Source: Chloroflexota bacterium (GTDB lineage Bacteria > Chloroflexota > Anaerolineae > Aggregatilineales > J027). Taken from it: 64,000 bases of DNA. This document shows positions 8,068 through 14,890 of the stretch, piece after piece; within the stretch, counting starts at the first letter, position 1; each line of letters opens with the position of its first letter. Where the stretch lies: contig QMIT01000010.1 in assembly GCA_024434115.1 (NCBI GenBank), forward strand, positions 1-64,000, written 5' to 3'. A program made the position numbers and the translations under genes. The notes beneath the pieces are model-generated. The model made no database searches. It saw only the letters and a program-made list of their open reading frames with translations, and was not told where the DNA came from.

Positions 8068-8709
8068 ATGGGTGGCGTTACAATTCAAGATGTTTTGCTC
8101 CCGCAAGAGGGACAGGTGATTTGGGATGGGCTGGTTTATGGTTTGCTGTTTTTTTCGCTCATCGCACTTTTTATGCTGTCGCAGGGGTCTATGCGGGACA
8201 CGCTGATGATTTCGGCGGTGGTGATGTTCTGTATTTTGGATAAGACCTATGCGTGGGGCTATATCGTCAAACCCGCTGGCGTCTTACCGGGAATGAACCC
8301 GGATTTGGAACGCCAAGTTCGGGTAAATGCCCATCTTGTCCACTTAGGAACTTATCTGATGCGGGTGTTGATGTTCGCATTCCCATTGGTGATCGCAGGC
8401 CAAACCCGTGTCGGGAAAGCACGTGTGTTGGCGGCACTCTTGGCGGTCTATGCCGGGGTCTATTCAGCGGCTCGCTGGTATTTTCAACAGCGCAACGCTG
8501 GTGGGGCGGTATTCATGATAGATTGGCTGGAGCCTCAGAGTATTTTCCGAAGCTCCATGTTAGTCGTCGGTATAGGTGCTTTATCCCATCGCTGGTACCG
8601 CAATCGCTTCCGAAGCATAGACTGGGAGACAGAAATGCTTGTAGGCGGGGTGCTGGCCTCGGACGACACTGAAATAGAGGTCGCGCAGGGCATGGACGTG
8701 CGGCCCTAG
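8068..8709 (+). CDS. Polytopic membrane protein of unknown function
   Basis: About five hydrophobic segments, starting with LVYGLLFFSLIALFML. ATG 8068 is favoured because AAGGGGTGG lies about eight bases upstream; an in-frame ATG at 8011 would add 19 residues. The last 129 bases overlap the convergent aminotransferase gene. That gene's C-terminus is conserved in its family, so the tail here (after GALSHRWYRNRF) may be read-through sequence acquired by loss of an earlier stop. I do not recognise a family. Confidence 0.6.
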   Translation: MGGVTIQDVLLPQEGQVIWDGLVYGLLFFSLIALFMLSQGSMRDTLMISAVVMFCILDKTYAWGYIVKPAGVLPGMNPDLERQVRVNAHLVHLGTYLMRVLMFAFPLVIAGQTRVGKARVLAALLAVYAGVYSAARWYFQQRNAGGAVFMIDWLEPQSIFRSSMLVVGIGALSHRWYRNRFRSIDWETEMLVGGVLASDDTEIEVAQGMDVRP

Positions 8710-9537
8710 CTTGCCATTACCCACAGGCCGCTGATCTACTTCGGTGATGGCGGCCAATTGAACCCCGGTGCCACAGAAGAACGCCTCTTCCGCCACGTAA
8801 AATTCGGTGCGGTCAATGGGGCGTTCAATCACCTCTAGGCCCAATTCTTCACGTACCAACTGCATCACCGTCATGCGGGTAATACCTTCCAAAATATCGG
8901 CATTGACTGGCGGGGTGATGACTTTGTTATTGCGGATGATAAACACATTTTCCGCGCTGCCCTCGCCGATATGGCCCGATTCATCCAGCACAATCGCTTC
9001 GTCATAGCCATTCATCAGGGCTTCGGATTTGATAAAGGCCGAATTGATATACGCGCCGGTGAACTTGCCACGTGCTGGAATCGAAATATCGCTGATGCGC
9101 CGCCAACTGCTGACCGCGACCTTTGTGCCTTCTTCATCACCCAGATAGCTGCCAAAGGGGATGCTAAACATCGTAAAATCGCCTTTGAGATCGTTCAGGC
9201 GTACCCCGATGACATTATCGGATTTATAGACCAGTGGACGGATGTAGCAGTCTTGACGGAAGCCTTCCGCTTGCAGCAGATTGAGCAGAATATTCACCAT
9301 GTCATCAACCGTATAGGGCAGATCAATCAGGAGCATTTTGGCTGAGCCGAGGATACGTTTGAAATGATCTCTGGGGCGAAACACATACAACTCTTCGTCG
9401 GCTTCGTTCCAATATCCTCGCAGGCCACCAAAAGCGCCCGTGCCATAGTTGAGGGCGTGGGTCATGACGCTGACTTTGGCTTCTTCAATCGGAACAATCC
9501 GCCCTTCAAAAAATGCGTAACGGTTCTTCACGATCAT
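8581..9537 (-). CDS. ilvE: Branched-chain amino-acid aminotransferase (class IV PLP enzyme)
   Basis: A 318-residue class IV aminotransferase converting the 2-oxo acids of Val, Leu and Ile to the amino acids with glutamate as donor. The PLP lysine is K158 in ARGKFTGAY. The family signature around EAIVLDESGHIGEGSAENVFII and the N-terminal FFEGRIVP...THALNYGTGAFGG are clear. GGAG lies one base from ATG 9537 but seven from the third-codon GTG (9531), which may be the real start. An Ile-rich mini-ORF ends nine bases upstream of the ATG. The 3' end overlaps the convergent membrane gene by 129 bases. Confidence 0.9.
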   Translation of the reverse strand: MIVKNRYAFFEGRIVPIEEAKVSVMTHALNYGTGAFGGLRGYWNEADEELYVFRPRDHFKRILGSAKMLLIDLPYTVDDMVNILLNLLQAEGFRQDCYIRPLVYKSDNVIGVRLNDLKGDFTMFSIPFGSYLGDEEGTKVAVSSWRRISDISIPARGKFTGAYINSAFIKSEALMNGYDEAIVLDESGHIGEGSAENVFIIRNNKVITPPVNADILEGITRMTVMQLVREELGLEVIERPIDRTEFYVAEEAFFCGTGVQLAAITEVDQRPVGNGKLGPHVHALRDLYFSVVRGQHPAYKHFCLPVYASEAIAVPAMG

Positions 9538-9546
9538 TCTCCTTTT

Positions 9547-9585
9547 TCACTGCACGATTTGAGAAATCTTAATGCGAATCGGCAT
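9547..9585 (-). CDS. Ile-rich mini-ORF upstream of ilvE (putative leader peptide)
   Basis: ATG 9585 opens a 12-codon frame, MPIRIKISQIVQ, with four Ile and one Val. Its stop lies nine bases before the ilvE start. Ile is one product of the aminotransferase. The frame begins within the transcript expected from the promoter at 9626-9654. Its start codon lies inside the inverted repeat at 9570-9587. It has no good Shine-Dalgarno sequence, so translation is unproven. Confidence 0.35.
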   Translation of the reverse strand: MPIRIKISQIVQ

Positions 9586-9587
9586 TA
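9570..9587. promoter_or_regulatory. Inverted repeat in the ilvE leader
   Basis: TAATGC at 9570-9575 and GCATTA at 9582-9587 are perfect complements around a six-base centre. In RNA the hairpin would cover the start codon of the Ile-rich mini-ORF. In DNA it could be an operator just downstream of the promoter. Confidence 0.35.
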
Positions 9588-9625
9588 CCCGAAATATTTT
9601 TAAGCAAAAATATAATTCACTTAAA

Positions 9626-9654
9626 AGTATAAGATTCCGAGTCAAATTTTGCAA
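9626..9654 (-). promoter_or_regulatory. Promoter for ilvE
   Basis: On the minus strand TTGCAA (9654-9649), a 17-base spacer and TATACT (9631-9626) form a good sigma-70-type promoter. The start of transcription is expected near 9618, giving a leader of about 80 bases before ilvE. Confidence 0.6.
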
Positions 9655-9700
9655 TGTGTTGAAAGTCATGGATTTTTTGATGGGGATAATAAAAACAGCG

Positions 9701-9749
9701 TCTTCCAAGCATTGATATAGCGCCCTGCTATATCAACCCATCTGGAAGA
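9701..9749. promoter_or_regulatory. Two-tier hairpin upstream of the WD40 gene
   Basis: TTGATATAGC (9712-9721) and GCTATATCAA (9727-9736) form a perfect 10-base-pair stem with a five-base loop. The flanking TCTTCCA (9701-9707) and TGGAAGA (9743-9749) add seven more pairs across a small internal loop. There is no T-run on either side, so a terminator is unlikely. It ends 35 bases before the WD40 start and could be an operator or a 5' UTR element. Confidence 0.55.
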
Positions 9750-9784
9750 TAATAGAGTTGTGTGTTTTTATAAAGGATTGCCCT

Positions 9785-11623
9785 ATGAAAATCTCTAAGA
9801 CAATTGGTTATCTCATCTTGGGGCTATGGTTCCAACCGTTTTCATCTCCTTCGTTAGCGCAAACAGACTCAATGAATCACTATCACGAGGTTTTACAGAT
9901 TGGACGAGGTACAGCTAATGACATGGAGTGGAATCCAAATGGACAGACTATTGCCATTGGAGGCAGTCTTGGAATTTGGATTTACGACAGCGGTTTTTCC
10001 AATTTTGAGCATTTGGTTGGATCATCAGAGGTAGTTGAATTGACGTGGAGTTCTGATGGAAGACGAATTGCAACCAGTAATAACAAAACAACTATCCAAA
10101 TATGGGATTTAGCTGATGAGGATCAAAGCAATTCCCCAATTTTGATGCAATCACCCACGTCAAACATTTCCCGACTCAGTTGGAGTTCGGACGGCTCCAA
10201 ATTAGCGGCAGGCTCTTGGAATGGAGACGTATTTGTTTGGGATGCACAAACAGGGGAATTTTTGAATTCTATCAGTGGTATTGACGCCTCCATTACCTCA
10301 ATTGAATGGGATGTGAGTAATGAAAAACTGTTATTAGCTTATTCCAGCGGTAATGGTGGTGGCCTCTATATTTTGAATATCTCTACGGGAGATTTGTTTT
10401 TATTATATTCAGGTACAGTTGGCCTTAATTCTGCCACTTGGGATGTTAATTCAGGGAGAATCTTTTTCTCGTCAGAGGGCAGAGGGGTCATTCAGATGTT
10501 GGATTTGCAGGGCGAAAGAAACGAGATTATAGATACCAACTTTACTTCGATAGATGATTTTAAGTTTAGCGCAGATGGTGAGTTTTTGGCAGTCGTTGGC
10601 TATGATGGAAGAGTCGAAGTGTGGAATTTTTCAACTCGCCAAGTTGAAGGCATCCTAGAAAGCAAAAACGGCAGTGTTGTAAAGTCTATATCGTGGAACC
10701 CCAATGGTGAAAACATGGTCGGTATTGATTTAACTGACACGATTTTTCTTTGGAGTGTAACGGGCCAAAAGACACTTCTTGCTTTGCATGAGTATAGGAA
10801 TGAACAATTGGACGTTGAATGGAGTCCCGATAATACCCATTTAGCCAGCGTGGACAGTCATGGCATTCATGTTTTTGATTCTGAAAATGGACAGGCGCTT
10901 TTTGAAATTAGGAGTTCTGGTTCGTTTGCAGTGGCATGGAGTCCTGATAATACGAGGCTTGTCACCCCGTTCGCTACAACAGGAATCGTTTTCTGGGATG
11001 CAACAACAGGCCAATTCCTCAATGCAGCCGCAGAACTTCCAGAATTTATAGGGTATATGTTTGCAGTGGCATGGAGTCCTAATGGGGAAAAAATTGCCGG
11101 AGGTGCTGGAGCAATCGCCATTTGGGAGGCAGATTCAGATGCTCCGCCAAGCATTTTTTATCAACATGGCGAATCCGTTACTTCAATGGCTTGGAGTCCA
11201 GATAGCAAATATATTGGTACTACTGCCGATGGGATACTAAAGATTTGGGATGTTTCGACAGGTGAAATTCTCATAGAAACCAGTGGATTGAGGGATATCG
11301 CTTGGAATCCTGATGGGGCTATGGTAGCTGTCGGAGGTGGAAGCGGAATAATAAGAATTATAGATGTCCATAGTGGTGAAAGTCTGAGGCTTTTGCAGAC
11401 CCACCAAAGTGACCTTTTTGCTTTGGCGTGGAATCCGGACGGCACTTCATTAGCCAGTGCTCATGCCGATGGAACAATCGTCGTATGGGATTTAGAATCT
11501 GAGCGTGCAATAGATATTCTTCAAGGTCATGCTGATATAGTCACTGCTCTGGATTGGGATCAAATGGGCGACAGGCTAGTTAGCGCCAGTATTGATGGCA
11601 CTATTCGAATTTGGAGTCAATAG
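9785..11623 (+). CDS. Secreted WD40-repeat protein
   Basis: 612 residues from ATG 9785, with AAAGGA seven bases upstream. A signal peptide (about residues 1-26, ending SLAQ) is followed by roughly 14 WD40-type units. They have the recurring pattern W(S/N)PDG...(L/I)A.G...(I/V).(I/V)WD, for example DGTIVVWDLE and DGTIRIWSQ at the end. That count fits two seven-bladed propellers. Such proteins are binding scaffolds; no catalytic motif is visible. The coding sequence is visibly more A/T-rich than its neighbours, which may mark a transferred gene. Confidence 0.85.
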   Translation: MKISKTIGYLILGLWFQPFSSPSLAQTDSMNHYHEVLQIGRGTANDMEWNPNGQTIAIGGSLGIWIYDSGFSNFEHLVGSSEVVELTWSSDGRRIATSNNKTTIQIWDLADEDQSNSPILMQSPTSNISRLSWSSDGSKLAAGSWNGDVFVWDAQTGEFLNSISGIDASITSIEWDVSNEKLLLAYSSGNGGGLYILNISTGDLFLLYSGTVGLNSATWDVNSGRIFFSSEGRGVIQMLDLQGERNEIIDTNFTSIDDFKFSADGEFLAVVGYDGRVEVWNFSTRQVEGILESKNGSVVKSISWNPNGENMVGIDLTDTIFLWSVTGQKTLLALHEYRNEQLDVEWSPDNTHLASVDSHGIHVFDSENGQALFEIRSSGSFAVAWSPDNTRLVTPFATTGIVFWDATTGQFLNAAAELPEFIGYMFAVAWSPNGEKIAGGAGAIAIWEADSDAPPSIFYQHGESVTSMAWSPDSKYIGTTADGILKIWDVSTGEILIETSGLRDIAWNPDGAMVAVGGGSGIIRIIDVHSGESLRLLQTHQSDLFALAWNPDGTSLASAHADGTIVVWDLESERAIDILQGHADIVTALDWDQMGDRLVSASIDGTIRIWSQ

Positions 11624-11637
11624 TGGCTGACATATAA

Positions 11638-11669
11638 AAAGGGTGATTGCATTTCACAACCACCCCTTT
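11638..11669. terminator. Bidirectional terminator between the WD40 gene and lysC
   Basis: AAAGGGTG (11638-11645) and CACCCCTTT (11661-11669) pair with one bulged base. The stem is preceded by further A residues, giving a T-run for minus-strand transcripts. It lies between two convergent genes, 15 bases beyond the WD40 stop. Confidence 0.5.
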
Positions 11670-11693
11670 AGGAGAACAGGAGAGCGAATTTAT

Positions 11694-13253
11694 CTACAGC
11701 GGAATGACGCGGTGCGGCGGATTGCCCCGCTTGTTCTGGCGGGTATTTTTGCGGCGGCGATTGTTGGGAATGGCCGGAATAGCGGCAGGGGCGGCGGGGT
11801 CGTTTTCGGCATAGGGCAGATTGGCTTGAACGGACACGGCGAGGCTATGCAAGCGTTTGACCACACGTGGGGATTGCTCAGGCGGCAAGGCCAGCAAACA
11901 ACACGCGGGGGAACCATGCCCCAATGCCAGCAAATTTGCCCGTACCGATTTGACCGCCGTCAACACTTGCATGGTTTGTTGGACATCTACCACCCCAATC
12001 GCGGCGACAATCGCAATCGGTTCAACGCGCCATTCGCCATTGGGATAGGCTTTGGCAAAGGTCTCTTGCAACGCGGCGAGACTCTCTTGATTGGCAGTGC
12101 GGCGTGCCGTTGTCGGGATGACGTAACACAACAAATGTCCGGCATGGGCGTTGACGGTAATCACGGGTGGCGCGGCTTGCAGCAGCACTTTTTCCAGCAC
12201 CTGACTGGTGAGGTCGGTCATAGAGAGCAGGCCGGGGGTACTAGGCACGGCGTTGGAGGGGGCGAACACCAGTATTCCATCAATTGAAGTCACGGCACTG
12301 AGGTGTTTAGGTTTGCCCATGTTGGCACTATTGATGCGTGTACCGGGGTGGTTGGGATTAAACGTATTACACACCCGCAGCGGGATATGTGGCCCCATCA
12401 GCGGCTCGACACAGCGCGGATGCAGCACCTTCGCACCAAAATGGGCAAATTCGCTGACCTCTTGATAAGAGATCATGTCAATGACTTTGGCCTCTTTGAT
12501 TTTGCGCGGATCGGCGGACATGACCCCGTTTACATCCGTCCAAATCCAGACATCGTTGGCATCAATCAAACTACCGAGATAGGTCGCCGAATAATCCGAC
12601 CCCCCTCGCCCCAATGTCGTGATCTGACCTTCAGGCGTCGCGCCGATATAGCCAGTCACGATGGGCACTTGTTTTTGTGCCAACAGCGGGCCAATGATTT
12701 TTTGGGCATTGGCGCGGGAGGGCGCAAAATCCGGTTGGGCGTTTTGAAAGCGGCGATCAGTCACAATGACCTTGCTGGCGTCTACTGGTTGGGCTGGGAT
12801 GCCGTTAACCCGCATAATCGCGGCTAGGATGCCAACCATTAGGCGTTCGCCCATTGACATCGCGGCATCACTCAGTCGGCTGTCTGCTCCACCCGCAGCG
12901 GCGATCTCCTCACACGTCCCGTATAATTCTTCGAGCAGGGTGTCAATGTGAACATCTACTTTATCCAGTTCGTCGGCATGTTCATTGACATTCATAAATT
13001 CTTGGGCGGCTTGTTGGTGACGGGCACGTAGCGCATCGAGTTGATGTTTGACCCCGTGCGGGCCATTAAAATCGTGTTTGGCGGCGTGTTCGACCAATTT
13101 GACCAGCGAGTTTGTAATCCCCCCAATGGCGGAGGTGACGACCACCACGCTGTCCCACTTTTGGGTTTCTTTTTTGGTAATTTCCAAGACTTGCCGCACA
13201 GCATTCGCATTGCCCACCGAGGTGCCGCCGAATTTCATGACCAGTATCGCCAT
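11694..13253 (-). CDS. lysC: Aspartate kinase
   Basis: 519 residues from ATG 13253, with AGGAGAA upstream. It phosphorylates aspartate, the first step to Lys, Thr, Met and Ile. Motifs in order: KFGGTSVGN at the N-terminus, SMGERLMVGIL, TTLGRGGSDYSAT, WTDVNGVMSADPR and KVLHPRCVEP, then two ACT-type regulatory segments. The length fits the long LysC/ThrA-type subfamily. The end is odd: a Pro/Ala stretch followed by a strongly basic tail (NNRRRKNTRQNKRGN). Expression is probably controlled by the leader at 13254-13487, which carries a Thr/Met-rich mini-ORF and competing hairpins. Confidence 0.9.
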   Translation of the reverse strand: MAILVMKFGGTSVGNANAVRQVLEITKKETQKWDSVVVVTSAIGGITNSLVKLVEHAAKHDFNGPHGVKHQLDALRARHQQAAQEFMNVNEHADELDKVDVHIDTLLEELYGTCEEIAAAGGADSRLSDAAMSMGERLMVGILAAIMRVNGIPAQPVDASKVIVTDRRFQNAQPDFAPSRANAQKIIGPLLAQKQVPIVTGYIGATPEGQITTLGRGGSDYSATYLGSLIDANDVWIWTDVNGVMSADPRKIKEAKVIDMISYQEVSEFAHFGAKVLHPRCVEPLMGPHIPLRVCNTFNPNHPGTRINSANMGKPKHLSAVTSIDGILVFAPSNAVPSTPGLLSMTDLTSQVLEKVLLQAAPPVITVNAHAGHLLCYVIPTTARRTANQESLAALQETFAKAYPNGEWRVEPIAIVAAIGVVDVQQTMQVLTAVKSVRANLLALGHGSPACCLLALPPEQSPRVVKRLHSLAVSVQANLPYAENDPAAPAAIPAIPNNRRRKNTRQNKRGNPPHRVIPL

Positions 13254-13294
13254 CGGATATGTTCTCCTGCGTTTGTATTTTGGTCTATATAGCA

Positions 13295-13335
13295 ACAAAC
13301 GCGACGTGGTTGAGAGTGCTTCACGTCGCGTTTGT
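13295..13335 (-). terminator. Perfect 14-base-pair hairpin in the lysC leader
   Basis: ACAAACGCGACGTG and CACGTCGCGTTTGT are exact complements around a 13-base loop, 42 bases before the lysC start. On the minus strand the stem is followed by TGCTATATA rather than a clean T-run. It could therefore act as a weak intrinsic terminator or control translation instead. Confidence 0.6.
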
Positions 13336-13359
13336 GGGATTTCGTTTGGTTTAGAGACT

Positions 13360-13428
13360 CTAGGCTCTCACATCCTGCGACCTGAAGCACAACATGCCGG
13401 TACCCATACCGGTAGTCGAAGTCATCAT
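13360..13428 (-). CDS. Thr/Met-rich leader peptide of lysC
   Basis: From ATG 13428 the frame reads MMTSTTGMGTGM and then LCFRSQDVRA before TAG: 22 residues, with four Met and four Thr in the first twelve codons. A GTG at 13458 in the same frame would add ten residues, including three more Thr and one Ile. Thr, Met and Ile are end products of the aspartate pathway, so ribosome stalling here could report their supply. No strong Shine-Dalgarno precedes either start, which is the main weakness of this call. Confidence 0.5.
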   Translation of the reverse strand: MMTSTTGMGTGMLCFRSQDVRA

Positions 13429-13493
13429 AATCGTACAAGTGAGGCCGAAAGTTTTCACAGAATATCAATCTCTGCTGAATATGGATTGGAAAC

Positions 13494-13522
13494 AGAATAG
13501 CACAGCTAGTAGATGAACACAA
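13494..13522 (-). promoter_or_regulatory. Candidate promoter of the lysC leader
   Basis: On the minus strand TTGTGT (13522-13517), 17 bases and TATTCT (13499-13494) resemble a moderate sigma-70 promoter. Transcription would start near 13487, upstream of both possible starts of the leader peptide. Confidence 0.4.
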
Positions 13523-13722
13523 GCAATTTGGGCCAATTGGACAAACGTGCATGAAATTACCTTACATGATAGCCAAAACTTGACTGATTTCATTATGAAC
13601 TAAGTTTATTCATCTTATCAGTCAGGCGTTACGTGATTGTCACGGTATCGTCACCGCCAAAAATCTCGGCGGATTTGGAGAATTTAAGTGCAGGATTTTT
13701 CGGAAGCGGGGAGAGGTGTAAA

Positions 13723-13773
13723 ATGACTGTCGGCAATTATTCCGAAGAAGGGACATTTTATGACAGCCACTGA
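13723..13773 (+). CDS. Mini-ORF overlapping the corA start (putative leader peptide)
   Basis: ATG 13723 has a strong ribosome site (GGGGAGAGGTG) and encodes MTVGNYSEEGTFYDSH. It ends 14 bases inside corA in another frame. Its codons therefore run across the corA ribosome site (GAAGAAGGGA) and ATG 13760, so translation of one must affect the other. Enterobacterial corA is also preceded by a regulatory leader peptide (corL), though no sequence similarity is claimed. Confidence 0.45.
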   Translation: MTVGNYSEEGTFYDSH

Positions 13774-14881
13774 GACCCCCTCCCCCGAAAGCCCAAACCC
13801 CCGTAAGCGGATGACCCAAACTTTGCAGATTCCCACGACGGAAGTAGGGGCACCGCCGGGTATTCCTGATGATTTGCCTAGCACTGGCCCATCCAATATT
13901 CAATTAATTGCTTATAACGCGACCAAGTTTGAGGAACACCACCGCAACGACCCCGCCACTATTCAGGATTATTTGGGCAAGTGGCCTGTCATTTGGGTCA
14001 ATGTAGATGGCTTGGGCACACCTGAATTAGTCAAAAAAGTCGGGCAGATTTTTGGCTTGGGCGAATTGGCACTCGAAGATGTGGTACTGGCAAATGAACA
14101 GGCCAAAGTCGAGCGGTATGACCAATATTTGTTTATCGTAGCGCGGATGGTGGCGCATGGAAGTGATCTTACCAATGAACAGTTGAATATCTTTTTGGGC
14201 AAAAATTTTGTCCTCACCTTCCAAGAATCCCACCCCGGTGACTGTTTGAATCCAGTCCGCAATCGTATCCGCAAAAGCCTTGACCGCCTGCGCCAAAGCG
14301 GGCCAAATTATCTGGTGTATGCTTTGCTGGATGCGGTGATTGATGCCTATTTCCCGGTGCTGGAAAAATATGGGGAGCGCTTGGAAGAAATTGAAGACTT
14401 GCTGCTGCTCCGCCCAGATCGGCAGACCATCGCCCAGCTTCACTCGATCAAACGCGATCTATTGGTTCTGCGCCGCGCGATTTGGCCCTTGCGCGACGCG
14501 ATTAACTCCTTATTTCACGATGCGCCAGAATTTGAAGACGAGCAGATTCGCCACTACCTGCGCGATTGTTATGACCACGCCGTCAAGGTGATGGATTTAG
14601 TGGAGGTCTATCGGGAAGTGTGTGCCGATTTGCAGGACGTGTATTTGTCCAGCATCGCCAACCGCACCAACGATGTCATGAAGACCCTGACGCTGATTTC
14701 CACAATTTTCCTGCCTCTGACCTTCATCGCCGGGGTGTATGGCATGAATTTTGATCCCGATACATCGCCGTTAAATATGCCAGAACTACGTTGGTATTGG
14801 GGCTATCCATTTGCCTTAACGCTGATGCTGATCGTGGGTGTATCGCTGGCGTTTTACTTCAAGCGGCGCAATTGGCTATAA
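13760..14881 (+). CDS. corA: CorA-family magnesium/divalent cation channel
   Basis: 373 residues: a large cytoplasmic N-terminal domain followed by two C-terminal membrane helices. The diagnostic GMN selectivity motif is present as YGMNFDPD at the end of the first helix. The protein forms a pentameric channel for Mg2+ in the cell membrane. AAGGGA lies eight bases before ATG 13760. The ribosome site is overlapped by the mini-ORF at 13723-13773, which suggests translational control. The first 40 residues are Pro/Thr-rich and probably disordered. Confidence 0.92.
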   Translation: MTATETPSPESPNPRKRMTQTLQIPTTEVGAPPGIPDDLPSTGPSNIQLIAYNATKFEEHHRNDPATIQDYLGKWPVIWVNVDGLGTPELVKKVGQIFGLGELALEDVVLANEQAKVERYDQYLFIVARMVAHGSDLTNEQLNIFLGKNFVLTFQESHPGDCLNPVRNRIRKSLDRLRQSGPNYLVYALLDAVIDAYFPVLEKYGERLEEIEDLLLLRPDRQTIAQLHSIKRDLLVLRRAIWPLRDAINSLFHDAPEFEDEQIRHYLRDCYDHAVKVMDLVEVYREVCADLQDVYLSSIANRTNDVMKTLTLISTIFLPLTFIAGVYGMNFDPDTSPLNMPELRWYWGYPFALTLMLIVGVSLAFYFKRRNWL

Positions 14882-14890
14882 TTTCGCCCC

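Larger units (their letters stand above)
13254..13487 (-). promoter_or_regulatory. lysC leader with competing RNA helices (putative attenuator)
   Basis: Minus-strand RNA segments: segment 2 (13390-13377, GTGCTTCAGGTCGC) pairs with segment 3 (13329-13316, GCGACGTGAAGCAC) at 13 of 14 positions. Segment 3 is largely the 5' arm of a perfect 14-base-pair hairpin (13335-13322 with 13308-13295). The 3' arm of that hairpin contains GCGTTTGT (13302-13295), which also pairs perfectly with ACAAACGC (13276-13269), directly next to the lysC AGGAG (13268-13264). These helices exclude one another. A Thr/Met-rich mini-ORF lies just upstream of and across segment 2. I found no match to the lysine riboswitch. 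Confidence 0.7.

Noticed and set aside
11643..12287. 214-residue plus-strand frame
   Set aside because: Antisense to lysC and starting within the terminator region; His/Gly/Arg-rich composition typical of shadow frames.
13235..13552. 105-residue frame covering the lysC leader, with a Tyr/Asp-rich stretch (YDYDDFDYRYGY)
   Set aside because: It is the frame shifted relative to the Thr/Met-rich mini-ORF, runs through the perfect hairpin and into lysC, and its composition does not fit any aspartate-pathway product. RNA structure explains the region better.
13540..13722. Possible magnesium riboswitch upstream of corA
   Set aside because: Short hairpins exist (for example CCGCC/GGCGG at 13654-13672), but I could not match the M-box core; the overlapping mini-ORF is the clearer signal.
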